The notes below the pieces were generated by a model. That model did no database searches and was not told the origin of the DNA. It saw only the letters and a list, made by a program, of their open reading frames with translations. DNA of 64,000 bases, taken from the NCBI GenBank assembly GCA_964501415.1, contig CAZCSL010000001.1, positions 1 to 64,000 on the forward strand, read 5' to 3'. This stretch comes from B1SED10-225 sp964501415. Its GTDB lineage: Bacteria > Bacillota_I > Bacilli_A > Izemoplasmatales > Izemoplasmataceae. Shown here one piece after another: positions 49,986-58,387 of the stretch. Every line of letters begins with the position of its first letter. The first letter of the stretch is position 1. A program made the position numbers and the translations under genes.

Positions 49986-52072
49986 TGCCAAGACGTGCTT
50001 TTTTAGAAGGATTTCACGAAATTACCTATCTTGTACCAAAAACCGAACAAACCAAAGAACCCAAGTCATTTAAAGTTGTAAGCGACAAAGAATCCTTGCG
50101 CCTAAGTCTCATTCAAAAGACCGAAATGGACGCCGATATCAAGTATACCTTGCATTTTAAAGGCTTTATATTTTTGAATGAAATCTATCACGTCATCGAT
50201 GATCAAAATCATAAAACGGAACTTTATTCAGGTGAAATTGTCCGGACTAAACTGTTTGATGAACTTTATTATTATGATGGCGATGACTTAGGCTTCACGT
50301 ATCATAAAAACGCCACTACCTTTAAAGTTTGGACGCCAGTCGCCAAGGAAATCAGCGTGATTTTGCTGAAAGAAGACGGTGAGGAAAAACATCCGATGCG
50401 CTATAAAAACCAAGGCGTATGGCAAATCCGCATTGAAGGAGACCTAGAAGGCCAAGCTTATCTTTTAGAAGCCTACCTTAACGGAGAGAGAAAACGGTTT
50501 AACGACCCATATGCGATTAGCTCACGTTCCAATGGTAAGGCGAACTATATCATCGACAAAACGCGTCTTAAACCCCAAAAACACCCAAGACCCTTTACTT
50601 CTCATCACCCAACCAATGCCATCATTTATGAAGTAAGTGTGCGCGATTTTTCGATGGGCCTAGATTTAAAAGAAGAAAGGGGCACCTTTAACGCTTTTGT
50701 CAAAGAAGGATTAAAAAGCGAAAATAACGCACCGATAGGGTTTGATTACCTAAAAGATTTAGGCGTTACTCACGTGCAACTATTGCCGATTTTCGATTTT
50801 GAAGGCGTCGATGAAAGCGACCGGTTTAAACAATATAACTGGGGCTATAACCCCTCTCAATTTAACGTCCCAGAAGGTTCTTTTACCAATCAACCCGATG
50901 ATCCTTACGCCCGCATCAACGAACTAAGAAGCATGGTTGACACCATCCATAAACACGGGATGAACGTCATTATGGATGTGGTGTACAATCACGTCTATAA
51001 CACCAAGTCCTTTTCACTAGGCTTGATGGTGCCGGGGTATTACTACCGCGTTGATCATAACGGCGTTTTAACCAACGCTAGTGGCTGTGATTCTGATTTT
51101 GCCTCTGAGCGCAAAATGGCCCGCAAGATGATCGTTGATTCCATTTTGCATTGGGTTGAGTTTTATCAAGTCGATGGTTTTCGTTTTGATTTGATGGGCC
51201 TAATCGATATTCATACGATGCACGTCTTAAGACAAAAACTAGAAAGTATCTCACCCAACATATTGCTTTATGGGGAAGGTTGGCAAATGGGCGGCAATAC
51301 CACAGACGCCTCGCTTTGTCATATGCAAAACGATGATGTTTTATTTAATATTGGCTTTTTTAACGACAAGGTCAGAGACCTCATCAAAGGCGAAACCTTT
51401 AGACTCAAAAGTCAAGGCTACGCCCACGGCGCCAAAGCCACCCCGACGTTGAAAAACCTAATCCGTGGGTTAAACCCCAACCAAAAAGCGATGAAATATC
51501 CCTCACAAACGATCAACTATGTGGAATGTCATGACAACCATACCTTTTATGATAAAACCAAGCACGCCACAGAAGCTTATGAAACTACCCGCATAAAAAT
51601 GCAAAAGCTTGCAACCTCGATGATGTTGTTGATGCAAGGGGTACCGTTTATCCACGGGGGCCAGGAATTTTACCGCAGCAAACAAGACCATGGCAACTCC
51701 TACAAAAGCAGCGATGCCATCAATAAAATCGATTGGCAGAAAAAAGATGAGCACCTCGATGACATTGAAGCGTTTAAAGCGTTAATCAAAATCCGTAAAA
51801 GCGAAAGACTTTTGCGTTTAAAAACGACCTATGATATCGAAGAACACACCCACGTACGCAACAAAGAAAGCGGCACCATCATCTATGAGTTAGCCAATGA
51901 AGACACGCATTTAATCATCTTTTTCAAAAACAATCAAAAAGAAGAAACCTTTACATTTGACACGCCTTTTGATATAATCTATCAATCGGAAAACCAAATG
52001 GAAAATGACATCAAACGCATCACCTTAGATGAGATTTCCACCACAATATTAAAACTAAAGAAAACACGGTGA
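49985..52072 (+). CDS. pulA: Type I pullulanase
   Basis: Hydrolyses alpha-1,6 branches of pullulan, starch or glycogen. 695 residues: N-terminal beta domains, CBM48-like module (KVWTPVAKEISVILL), GH13 barrel with the type I hallmark YNWGYNP, nucleophile Asp402 in FRFDLMG, acid Glu431 in LYGEGW and Asp517 in ECHDNHT. No signal peptide, so it acts on intracellular glucans such as stored glycogen or imported dextrins. Overlaps cca by one base. Confidence 0.94.
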   Translation: MPRRAFLEGFHEITYLVPKTEQTKEPKSFKVVSDKESLRLSLIQKTEMDADIKYTLHFKGFIFLNEIYHVIDDQNHKTELYSGEIVRTKLFDELYYYDGDDLGFTYHKNATTFKVWTPVAKEISVILLKEDGEEKHPMRYKNQGVWQIRIEGDLEGQAYLLEAYLNGERKRFNDPYAISSRSNGKANYIIDKTRLKPQKHPRPFTSHHPTNAIIYEVSVRDFSMGLDLKEERGTFNAFVKEGLKSENNAPIGFDYLKDLGVTHVQLLPIFDFEGVDESDRFKQYNWGYNPSQFNVPEGSFTNQPDDPYARINELRSMVDTIHKHGMNVIMDVVYNHVYNTKSFSLGLMVPGYYYRVDHNGVLTNASGCDSDFASERKMARKMIVDSILHWVEFYQVDGFRFDLMGLIDIHTMHVLRQKLESISPNILLYGEGWQMGGNTTDASLCHMQNDDVLFNIGFFNDKVRDLIKGETFRLKSQGYAHGAKATPTLKNLIRGLNPNQKAMKYPSQTINYVECHDNHTFYDKTKHATEAYETTRIKMQKLATSMMLLMQGVPFIHGGQEFYRSKQDHGNSYKSSDAINKIDWQKKDEHLDDIEAFKALIKIRKSERLLRLKTTYDIEEHTHVRNKESGTIIYELANEDTHLIIFFKNNQKEETFTFDTPFDIIYQSENQMENDIKRITLDEISTTILKLKKTR

Positions 52073-52076
52073 TACT

Positions 52077-52982
52077 ATGAATAGTTTTTATGCCAAAATA
52101 GATTCTTACAATCAAACCACTTATGAGACCAATACTTTAAGCGTTTTGTTAGAAGATGATTCGCGCCGTACACTCCGTATCGATGAACACGCTTCTGTGG
52201 AAGAAGGCGAAGTGTATTATTTTGAATGCGAACCGATTGAGTTCAAAAACCGCGAACAATTTTTAGTGAAACACTATTGCCATTTAAATAAATGCGACCT
52301 ATCGTTAAAAGAAAAAGAACGTATCATGGGTATCTTTTATGATTACGCACCGAAAGATATCGAGGCGATTCAACAAACGCTTGAATCTTACTTAAAAAAA
52401 TTAGAAAATGAAGCGATCAAGGCGATTACTGAAAAACTGTTTCGCGATTACGAACAAGATTTTTACCTGTATCCTGCGGCTACCCGTTTTCATCACGCTT
52501 ATATCGGTGGGGTGGCGCATCATACCGCTACGATGTTAAAACTGACCGATGGCATGGTAAAAACCTACCCATTTTTAAATCAAGACCTTTTGATCAGCGG
52601 TATCATCTTACACGATCTATTCAAGACGGTGGAGCTTTCTTCTCCCCATGCACCGGAATACACCAAAGAAGGCCGTTTGCTTGGCCATATTACGATGGGC
52701 AGTGTGGCCGTTGCACAAGTGGCGGAGCAATTGGGTTTTTATGATACCGAAGAGCGGTTATTGCTGCAACATATGATTTTATCGCATCATTATTATGGCA
52801 ACTTTGGGTCTCCAAAAAAACCGAATCTGCCTGAAGCCTTAGCGTTGCACTTTATCGATAATATCGATTCAAAGTTTGCCGTCTTAGGAGAAGCCTTAAA
52901 AGAGACAAAAGAAGGCGAGTTTACCGCACCTTTACCGGTGATTGACCGTGAGCGTTTTTACAAATCGAAGCTAAAAAAATAA
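52077..52982 (+). CDS. YhaM-like 3'-5' exoribonuclease (OB plus HD)
   Basis: 301 residues: N-terminal OB fold followed by an HD domain with FHHAYIGGVAHHTATM, ILHDLFKT and the second-metal HITMGS and LSHHYYG. This is the YhaM layout; YhaM degrades short RNA and DNA. Start is ATG after CGGTGATACT, four bases past the pulA stop. It ends the cca operon; no terminator lies before the rplY promoter. Confidence 0.9.
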   Translation: MNSFYAKIDSYNQTTYETNTLSVLLEDDSRRTLRIDEHASVEEGEVYYFECEPIEFKNREQFLVKHYCHLNKCDLSLKEKERIMGIFYDYAPKDIEAIQQTLESYLKKLENEAIKAITEKLFRDYEQDFYLYPAATRFHHAYIGGVAHHTATMLKLTDGMVKTYPFLNQDLLISGIILHDLFKTVELSSPHAPEYTKEGRLLGHITMGSVAVAQVAEQLGFYDTEERLLLQHMILSHHYYGNFGSPKKPNLPEALALHFIDNIDSKFAVLGEALKETKEGEFTAPLPVIDRERFYKSKLKK

Positions 52983-52987
52983 ATGAA

Positions 52988-53016
52988 TAGACAAAGCAAC
53001 GTGCTTGTGTTAAACT
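52988..53016 (+). promoter_or_regulatory. rplY promoter
   Basis: TAGACA, exact 17-bp spacer, TGT-TAAACT (both -35 and extended -10), 57 bp before the start. Confidence 0.7.
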
Positions 53017-53027
53017 ATTAAAGAATT

Positions 53028-53047
53028 ATGCCCAAAGAGGCATTTTT
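53028..53047 (+). other. Leader hairpin before rplY
   Basis: ATGCC/GGCAT with a six-base loop, then TTTT, in the 5' leader between transcript start and ribosome site. It resembles a weak intrinsic terminator, either for the upstream operon or for attenuation of rplY. The stem is only 5 bp. Confidence 0.35.
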
Positions 53048-53072
53048 GTGAATATTTAAGGAGTGAATTTTA

Positions 53073-53720
53073 ATGAAAGCAAAAACCAGAACGGAGAAAT
53101 TAAACGACGTTCGCGAACAAAAACTAATCCCTGGCGTTGTCTATGGTAAATCGTTAGAATCAACCCCGATTCAAACGACGTTTAAAGACTTTGCGGATGC
53201 TTATTCAAGCTACGGTAAGTCGATGACGTTTGAAATGAAGTTGGATGGCAAAAAACACCAAGTCTATTTTAAGGAAGTTCAAATTGACCCCATCCGTCAA
53301 AACCGCGTACTACATTTTGATTTGCAAAAGATTTCTAAAAGAGATAGAATTACGGCCGATATTACGGTACAAGTACTTAACCAAGAAGAAGTGGAAAGCC
53401 GCGGCTTAATCGTTGAGTTGATCAGCGATACCATCAATACGGAATTCCCTGCGGGCGCTGGTATTTCTAACTTTGAACTTGACGTTGAAGGTTTAGAAGG
53501 AAACGATGCTTTATACGTTAAGGACCTAGATTTACCGGAAAACTTTAAAGTCTTAGAACCAGAAGACAAAATTATCATTTCAATCTCTTATCCACAAGAG
53601 GAAGAAGAGGAAGAAATCGTACCTGCTGAGGATGAAGAACTCGAAGTTGAAGCCATCAAGCAAAAAGGTGACGACGAAGAACAACCAGATAGCGATTCAG
53701 AGGAAGAAGACAAGGAATAA
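53073..53720 (+). CDS. rplY: 50S ribosomal protein L25/Ctc
   Basis: 215 residues. N-terminal L25 domain (RTEKLNDVREQKLIPGVVYGK) that binds 5S rRNA, then the TL5/Ctc C-terminal beta domain with GISNFELDVEGLE and LDLPENFKVL, ending in a highly acidic tail. Ctc-type L25 is general-stress-linked in Bacillus, but its regulation here is unknown. AAGGAG upstream. Confidence 0.94.
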   Translation: MKAKTRTEKLNDVREQKLIPGVVYGKSLESTPIQTTFKDFADAYSSYGKSMTFEMKLDGKKHQVYFKEVQIDPIRQNRVLHFDLQKISKRDRITADITVQVLNQEEVESRGLIVELISDTINTEFPAGAGISNFELDVEGLEGNDALYVKDLDLPENFKVLEPEDKIIISISYPQEEEEEEIVPAEDEELEVEAIKQKGDDEEQPDSDSEEEDKE

Positions 53721-53726
53721 TGATTT

Positions 53727-53750
53727 AAGCCCTTTTATAAGGGCTTTTTT
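53727..53750 (+). terminator. Terminator after rplY
   Basis: AAGCCCTT/AAGGGCTT stem with TTAT loop and T run. Confidence 0.85.
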
Positions 53751-53755
53751 CATGC

Positions 53756-53788
53756 AAAAAAAAGACTGATTCCGAAGAATCAGTCTTT
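53756..53788 (-). terminator. Terminator of the minus-strand lipoprotein gene
   Basis: Perfect 12-bp stem AAAGACTGATTC/GAATCAGTCTTT closing a TTCG tetraloop on the minus strand, followed by eight T. Confidence 0.92.
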
Positions 53789-53801
53789 GCTTTAATTAAT
53801 A

Positions 53802-56381
53802 TTATTCATATAAATGCGGGAATAAAATCCGGTGATATAGATCATACAGTGCTTCTACTCGGTCTTTGTGATGGGCTTCATCAGCTTCGAAACTATAATT
53901 TTCATCTCTGAGCATCTCAATCATCAAGACATCGAAATAGAAAGGAGAAAGCACGCGGTTTTGTTCTTCGCCATAATAGACTTCAATCGCTGCGATGGTT
54001 TCTTCATCTAACCCTGCATCGATGGCAAATTGTTGGCGAACGCTCTCTGCAAGTCTTACGTATCTGTCGTTGCTGCTATAGGCAAAGGCGATATTGCTTT
54101 GGAAATTAGCGGATTGTAAGGCTGTATAGGCTTTGATCTCCTCAAGCGTTGGCATTTCACCAGCACTGGTGAGGGGTTGTTCAAAAGCCTCACCTGGTTC
54201 AATCACTTTAAAGTGCATCCCACCATGCGTAATCACAAAGTTCATCAATTCTTCTAAGTCATCATCTAACATCGTGTGATAAGCGGCTTGCAAGTTTTCG
54301 ATAAAGGCTTCAGTTTCATTGCGAGCCGTTCGGTAGTTCATATTACCTAACTCGTTGGCTTCAATTCTGAGGCCAGCATTTTTAAAGCGCGCCCACATTG
54401 AGTAATCTTCATCATTTTCATCTTCGCCACGTAAAGCTTCTTTATAAGATTCAACGATATCTTCAAGACTCATTTCCTCTTCTTCAATCATCTCTTTAAT
54501 CAAATCAAAGAGGTCTTGATGTAAGGTGTCTAAATTTTCACGTTCTTGTTCGTCTAATGCATCCATCATCTCTTCATAATTATCTGGGAAAAAATCAAAC
54601 GCTTCATCCATATAAATTAAAAGCTCATCTACAGAAAGGTCAAAGTAATTATCAAATTGCTTGTTGACCAAGCCTTCTATATCTGTAAAATCACCACGGT
54701 CCATAATGAATTCATAACGTAAGACGTGTTCGACCATGCGCTCCAAGACGGCGGTTTCACTACCAAAGTTATCGTTTTGTGTAAAGCGGTAACCAGGCAT
54801 ATGTTGATTGCCTGAAGCGTTTCTGATTTGTGTGGCGCCCCCAAAGAAACTCAAATATTGTTGCCACGTGATACCTTCTGGAGAAATACCGAATTCATGA
54901 TATCTATTGTTGTTAAACCAGCTGCGTTCTTCACTTAAATGATAACGGTGCAAGCGCATCAAATCAGAATTGTTATCCCAAACATCTTTTCTTGTGCCGT
55001 AAAGATCTTCAAAATAAACCGACTGAATCATGCCTTTGGTTTGTGCGATATTCAACGCCGTTGCCGCACCGACGCGGTGGCTTAAAATATCAAAAAAATC
55101 ATCGACATATAACGTCTCATCACCGAAAGTTGCGATAATATCGTTATCGCCCGAACCTTCTTCATAGAGATCGATACCCGTTTGTAATAAATAAGCAAAC
55201 GCCAAAGCATCATCATAAATCGTTAAATCATTTTTCTCGTGTAATTCAAATAAAGCTTCATCAATTTGTTCATCACCGATCAACGTTTCAATATAACGAT
55301 CTTTCATCGGCAAGATATCATTCTGAAAATCTAAGTCTTCAAACGCCTCAACCTCTTCATAATCCAAGGCAAAGAAATAAAAACGTTCGCCAAGAATGGT
55401 GGTAGGGTTCAGTGAATAAGATTGCTCAAATTCCCTTAATTCTTCGAACAAGTATGTACTCAAGTCGGTATAAGGATGGAAATTATCATCTTGTCTTTCA
55501 GCTGCTAAGGTTTGTAATTCTCTTTGATTAAAGGTAAAGTGAGGATTCTCAAGCGCAACCAAATCCTCGATACTAGCGTTTAAATCGATAGGGTCGCGGT
55601 GTTGATTTAAGTAATTGTACATTTCAATATACATCATTAACACTTCGTCATCATCTAAGAGGTCAGTATTGTCCTCATCAAACCCGCCTTGTTCGACATC
55701 TTCAATCGGCTCATCGCCATGATAACGACCAAAGCCCCCTTCAAAATCACGAACGATGTTGAAATGATTAAACACGGCATTTCGCTCATCGAGGTTAGAA
55801 AAACGCAATGGAATAGCCATCATCGTACCTTGTTCATAATCGTTATAAAAGCTTTCTAAATCATCAAGTGTAATATAGAATTCACTTTCTTCATCAGTTG
55901 TACGGTACTGTGCCTTGGTATATTCTTCTTGGGCTAAAATCATCCGGATGAAGGTCTCAACGCTATCATCATCCTCTGGATTGAATCCCGCTAAAATGAT
56001 ACCATCGCGAAAGTTTTGTTCTTTCTCGGTTTTTTCAAACTCACTTAACAAAGCAATCTCATCTTCATCTGAACTGCCGTAAGTTTGTTCTAAAATCTTC
56101 TTTTCAATCTCTTCTTCAGTAACGGCATCTATGTAGTCAGCCAATAAGGTTTGATCGACATGGTTGATTAACTGGGACAATCCATCATCAACTTTCATTC
56201 TTTCATAAAGCATCTCATTGGTGATTTCGATATCACCAAAGCGCATGAACACCTCATCTTTATTTGAGATTTCAGGGTCGCCTGCGGAGCGTGTAAGAGC
56301 ATTGCATGCCACTGAGGCTACAATCACCGTTACAAAAATCCCTAAAATTATTAGTGCTCGTTTCATTACTACCGTTTCCAT
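53802..56381 (-). CDS. Large PrsA/SurA-like exported protein
   Basis: 859 residues, acidic, with an N-terminal hydrophobic segment (MKRALIILGIFVTVIVASVAC) and a weak lipobox. Two segments resemble the SurA/PrsA N-terminal chaperone fold: FGDIEITNEMLYERM near residue 48 and FGDETLYVDDFFDIL near residue 430; no parvulin catalytic domain is recognised. Probably an extracytoplasmic foldase or chaperone relative without isomerase activity. ATG at 56381 has GGAGTGAT eight bases upstream; the ATG at 56366 is an alternative. Confidence 0.7.
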   Translation of the reverse strand: METVVMKRALIILGIFVTVIVASVACNALTRSAGDPEISNKDEVFMRFGDIEITNEMLYERMKVDDGLSQLINHVDQTLLADYIDAVTEEEIEKKILEQTYGSSDEDEIALLSEFEKTEKEQNFRDGIILAGFNPEDDDSVETFIRMILAQEEYTKAQYRTTDEESEFYITLDDLESFYNDYEQGTMMAIPLRFSNLDERNAVFNHFNIVRDFEGGFGRYHGDEPIEDVEQGGFDEDNTDLLDDDEVLMMYIEMYNYLNQHRDPIDLNASIEDLVALENPHFTFNQRELQTLAAERQDDNFHPYTDLSTYLFEELREFEQSYSLNPTTILGERFYFFALDYEEVEAFEDLDFQNDILPMKDRYIETLIGDEQIDEALFELHEKNDLTIYDDALAFAYLLQTGIDLYEEGSGDNDIIATFGDETLYVDDFFDILSHRVGAATALNIAQTKGMIQSVYFEDLYGTRKDVWDNNSDLMRLHRYHLSEERSWFNNNRYHEFGISPEGITWQQYLSFFGGATQIRNASGNQHMPGYRFTQNDNFGSETAVLERMVEHVLRYEFIMDRGDFTDIEGLVNKQFDNYFDLSVDELLIYMDEAFDFFPDNYEEMMDALDEQERENLDTLHQDLFDLIKEMIEEEEMSLEDIVESYKEALRGEDENDEDYSMWARFKNAGLRIEANELGNMNYRTARNETEAFIENLQAAYHTMLDDDLEELMNFVITHGGMHFKVIEPGEAFEQPLTSAGEMPTLEEIKAYTALQSANFQSNIAFAYSSNDRYVRLAESVRQQFAIDAGLDEETIAAIEVYYGEEQNRVLSPFYFDVLMIEMLRDENYSFEADEAHHKDRVEALYDLYHRILFPHLYE

Positions 56382-56419
56382 CGTGTGAAATCACTCCTTC
56401 ATAATAAATCGCAATATAT

Positions 56420-56448
56420 ATATTACCACTTCTATCCTTATAACACAA
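56420..56448 (-). promoter_or_regulatory. Promoter of the PrsA-like gene
   Basis: TTGTGT, 17-bp spacer, TAATAT on the minus strand. Confidence 0.5.
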
Positions 56449-56535
56449 CTGAAAATCATTCCAAATTAAAAACAATCCAGCTACACTTTTTTTTCAATCA
56501 CATGCATCTTTTGTGGACCTCAGCGAAATTTCGTG

Positions 56536-56541
56536 TATAAT
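56536..56541 (+). promoter_or_regulatory. -10 of walJ
   Basis: TATAAT preceded by TG; TTGTGG lies 19 bp upstream at 56511-56516, a long spacer. Confidence 0.5.
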
Positions 56542-56565
56542 GGTTTTTGAAATGGAGGCATCATC

Positions 56566-57345
56566 ATGGAAGTTATCGTTTTAGCCAGTGGTTCAAAAGG
56601 CAACGCTACTATCATAAAAACCCACACAACCACCCTCTTGATCGATGCGGGTATTTCATATCGTCAGCTTAAGTTGCGTCTAAATACCCAAGGCTTTGAT
56701 TTAAGTGCTTTAGACGGGGTATTATTGACCCACGAACACAGTGATCATACCAAGGGCTTAACCCAAGTGATCAAACACACTAAAGCCCCGCTTTATACCA
56801 CGGCTAAAACGTATCAAAAGGTGAAGACCCTTTTGCCTGAAATGCATGATTTAAGCCCCATTGAACCCGATGTGCCCTTTATGTTTCAAGACTTGATTAT
56901 TACCCCCTTATCGACATCACACGATGCGGTGGATTCTTTAGGTTTCATCATCCAAGAAGCCGATAAACGCTTGGTATATATGACCGATACCGGTTATATT
57001 GATGAACATCTATTTGATAAAATCGCCGATGCGGAAGGCTATGTTTTAGAATCCAATTATGATGTAAAAATGCTCTTTGATTCTACGAGGCCGCATTATT
57101 TAAAAAAACGCATTGATTCGGTTAAAGGCCATTTATCCAATGCCGATTGTGCCTACTATTTAACAAGATTAATTGGCACACGAACCAAACATATCATACT
57201 AGCCCATCCCTCACAAGAATGCAACACCGAACAACTAGCCTTAGCTACCTTAGAAGAGGTTTTTGAGGCTTATGAAATCGCCCTTAACCATTATGAAATC
57301 GTCGTAGCAAAGCAACACCAAGCAACGAAAATTATTAAATTATAG
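56566..57345 (+). CDS. walJ: Metallo-beta-lactamase-fold hydrolase WalJ/YycJ
   Basis: 259 residues. LASGSKGNA at the N-terminus and LTHEHSDH with His56, His58, Asp60 and His61 give the di-metal site; MTDTGYI, SNYD and HLSNADC are the family's later ligands. In Bacillota walJ usually follows walKR and acts as an exo-nuclease-like or division-linked hydrolase; here the WalKR genes are absent and it precedes a kinase gene. Confidence 0.9.
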   Translation: MEVIVLASGSKGNATIIKTHTTTLLIDAGISYRQLKLRLNTQGFDLSALDGVLLTHEHSDHTKGLTQVIKHTKAPLYTTAKTYQKVKTLLPEMHDLSPIEPDVPFMFQDLIITPLSTSHDAVDSLGFIIQEADKRLVYMTDTGYIDEHLFDKIADAEGYVLESNYDVKMLFDSTRPHYLKKRIDSVKGHLSNADCAYYLTRLIGTRTKHIILAHPSQECNTEQLALATLEEVFEAYEIALNHYEIVVAKQHQATKIIKL

Positions 57346-57356
57346 GAGCTGTTAGC

Positions 57357-58232
57357 ATGGATCATGAACGCTATATTCAAGAAACCTGTGCCAAGATTTT
57401 CAACGTAGATGCGCAAAACGTATCGATTGTTGAACGCTTGATGGGTGGGATGTCAAACTTCACTTACATCATCGATGTCGATGGCGAAAAATACACCTTT
57501 AGAATTCCAGGCAAGCGCGCTGAGAAGTTTGTCAACCGAAAAGAAGAAGTTTATCATCTGGGCTTGATCAAAGATTTAAACCTCAACAACGAAACGGTAC
57601 ATATCGACATTGAAAGCGGCGTTAAAATCGCCAAATACATCCCCGGTATTCCTTTGCACGAACTGTTAGTACTCGATTATTTAGAAGAAGTTGCTAAGAC
57701 GCTTAAAACGGTTCATCAAAGTGATATTACCAGTTCGTATGACTATAATCCTTACCAAAGACTAAACACCTACGAATCCTACCTTGAAGCGTTTGATTAT
57801 ACGCACGATGAACAATACTTTTTACTCAAAGACCTTTGGCTTAAATACCGCCCTTTCTTAGAACAATTTGAACAAACCTTAAGCCACGGCGATGCGCAAC
57901 CTTCTAACTTTGTCAAAGCCGAGGCGGGCGAATTACGTTTGATGGACTGGGAATTCACCGGCAATAATGACCCTTTCTATGACCTGGCGCAATTTGGCAA
58001 TAAAGACTTTGACCATGCGGTAGCCTTATTACCGGTTTATCTAGATGAGACCCCTACGTACACCGATTATAAACGCCTTTATTTATGGCGCGTTTTCCAA
58101 TGTCTTCAGTGGCATAACGTAGCTCTTTATAAACATATGATTGGTTTGAGTGAAGATTTGAAGATTCCGTTTGACAAAGTAGCAAAAATGTATCTGTCAA
58201 AAGCACAAAATCTGATGGATAAATTGAAATAA
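57357..58232 (+). CDS. Choline-kinase-like phosphotransferase (APH fold)
   Basis: 291 residues: GGMSNFTYIIDVDGEKYTFRIPG at the N-terminus, Brenner motif LSHGDAQPSN and the metal-binding LMDWEFTG. Choline or ethanolamine kinase (LicA-type) is the best match; an aminoglycoside or other small-molecule kinase is possible. Starts 11 bases after walJ. A lipid headgroup role would fit the envelope theme but is inference. Confidence 0.8.
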   Translation: MDHERYIQETCAKIFNVDAQNVSIVERLMGGMSNFTYIIDVDGEKYTFRIPGKRAEKFVNRKEEVYHLGLIKDLNLNNETVHIDIESGVKIAKYIPGIPLHELLVLDYLEEVAKTLKTVHQSDITSSYDYNPYQRLNTYESYLEAFDYTHDEQYFLLKDLWLKYRPFLEQFEQTLSHGDAQPSNFVKAEAGELRLMDWEFTGNNDPFYDLAQFGNKDFDHAVALLPVYLDETPTYTDYKRLYLWRVFQCLQWHNVALYKHMIGLSEDLKIPFDKVAKMYLSKAQNLMDKLK

Positions 58233-58253
58233 ACCCTAGATATTCTAAATAAG

Positions 58254-58288
58254 TGAAAACACTTGCGTTGTAAGTGTTTTCATTTTTT
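58254..58288 (+). terminator. Terminator before nifJ
   Basis: TGAAAACACTT/AAGTGTTTTCA stem with seven-base loop, then T residues. Confidence 0.85.
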
Positions 58289-58308
58289 ATTTCTCTTTTG
58301 ATTTGCCG

Positions 58309-58337
58309 TTGAGAAAAATAGGGATCTGTTGTATAAT
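58309..58337 (+). promoter_or_regulatory. nifJ promoter
   Basis: TTGAGA, exact 17-bp spacer, TATAAT, giving a transcript start near 58344 and a 44-base leader. This excludes starts at or before 58346. Confidence 0.8.
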
Positions 58338-58387
58338 AAATCTGTATGACAAGAGAACATCATTTTTTAATATATGGAGGTATTTTG

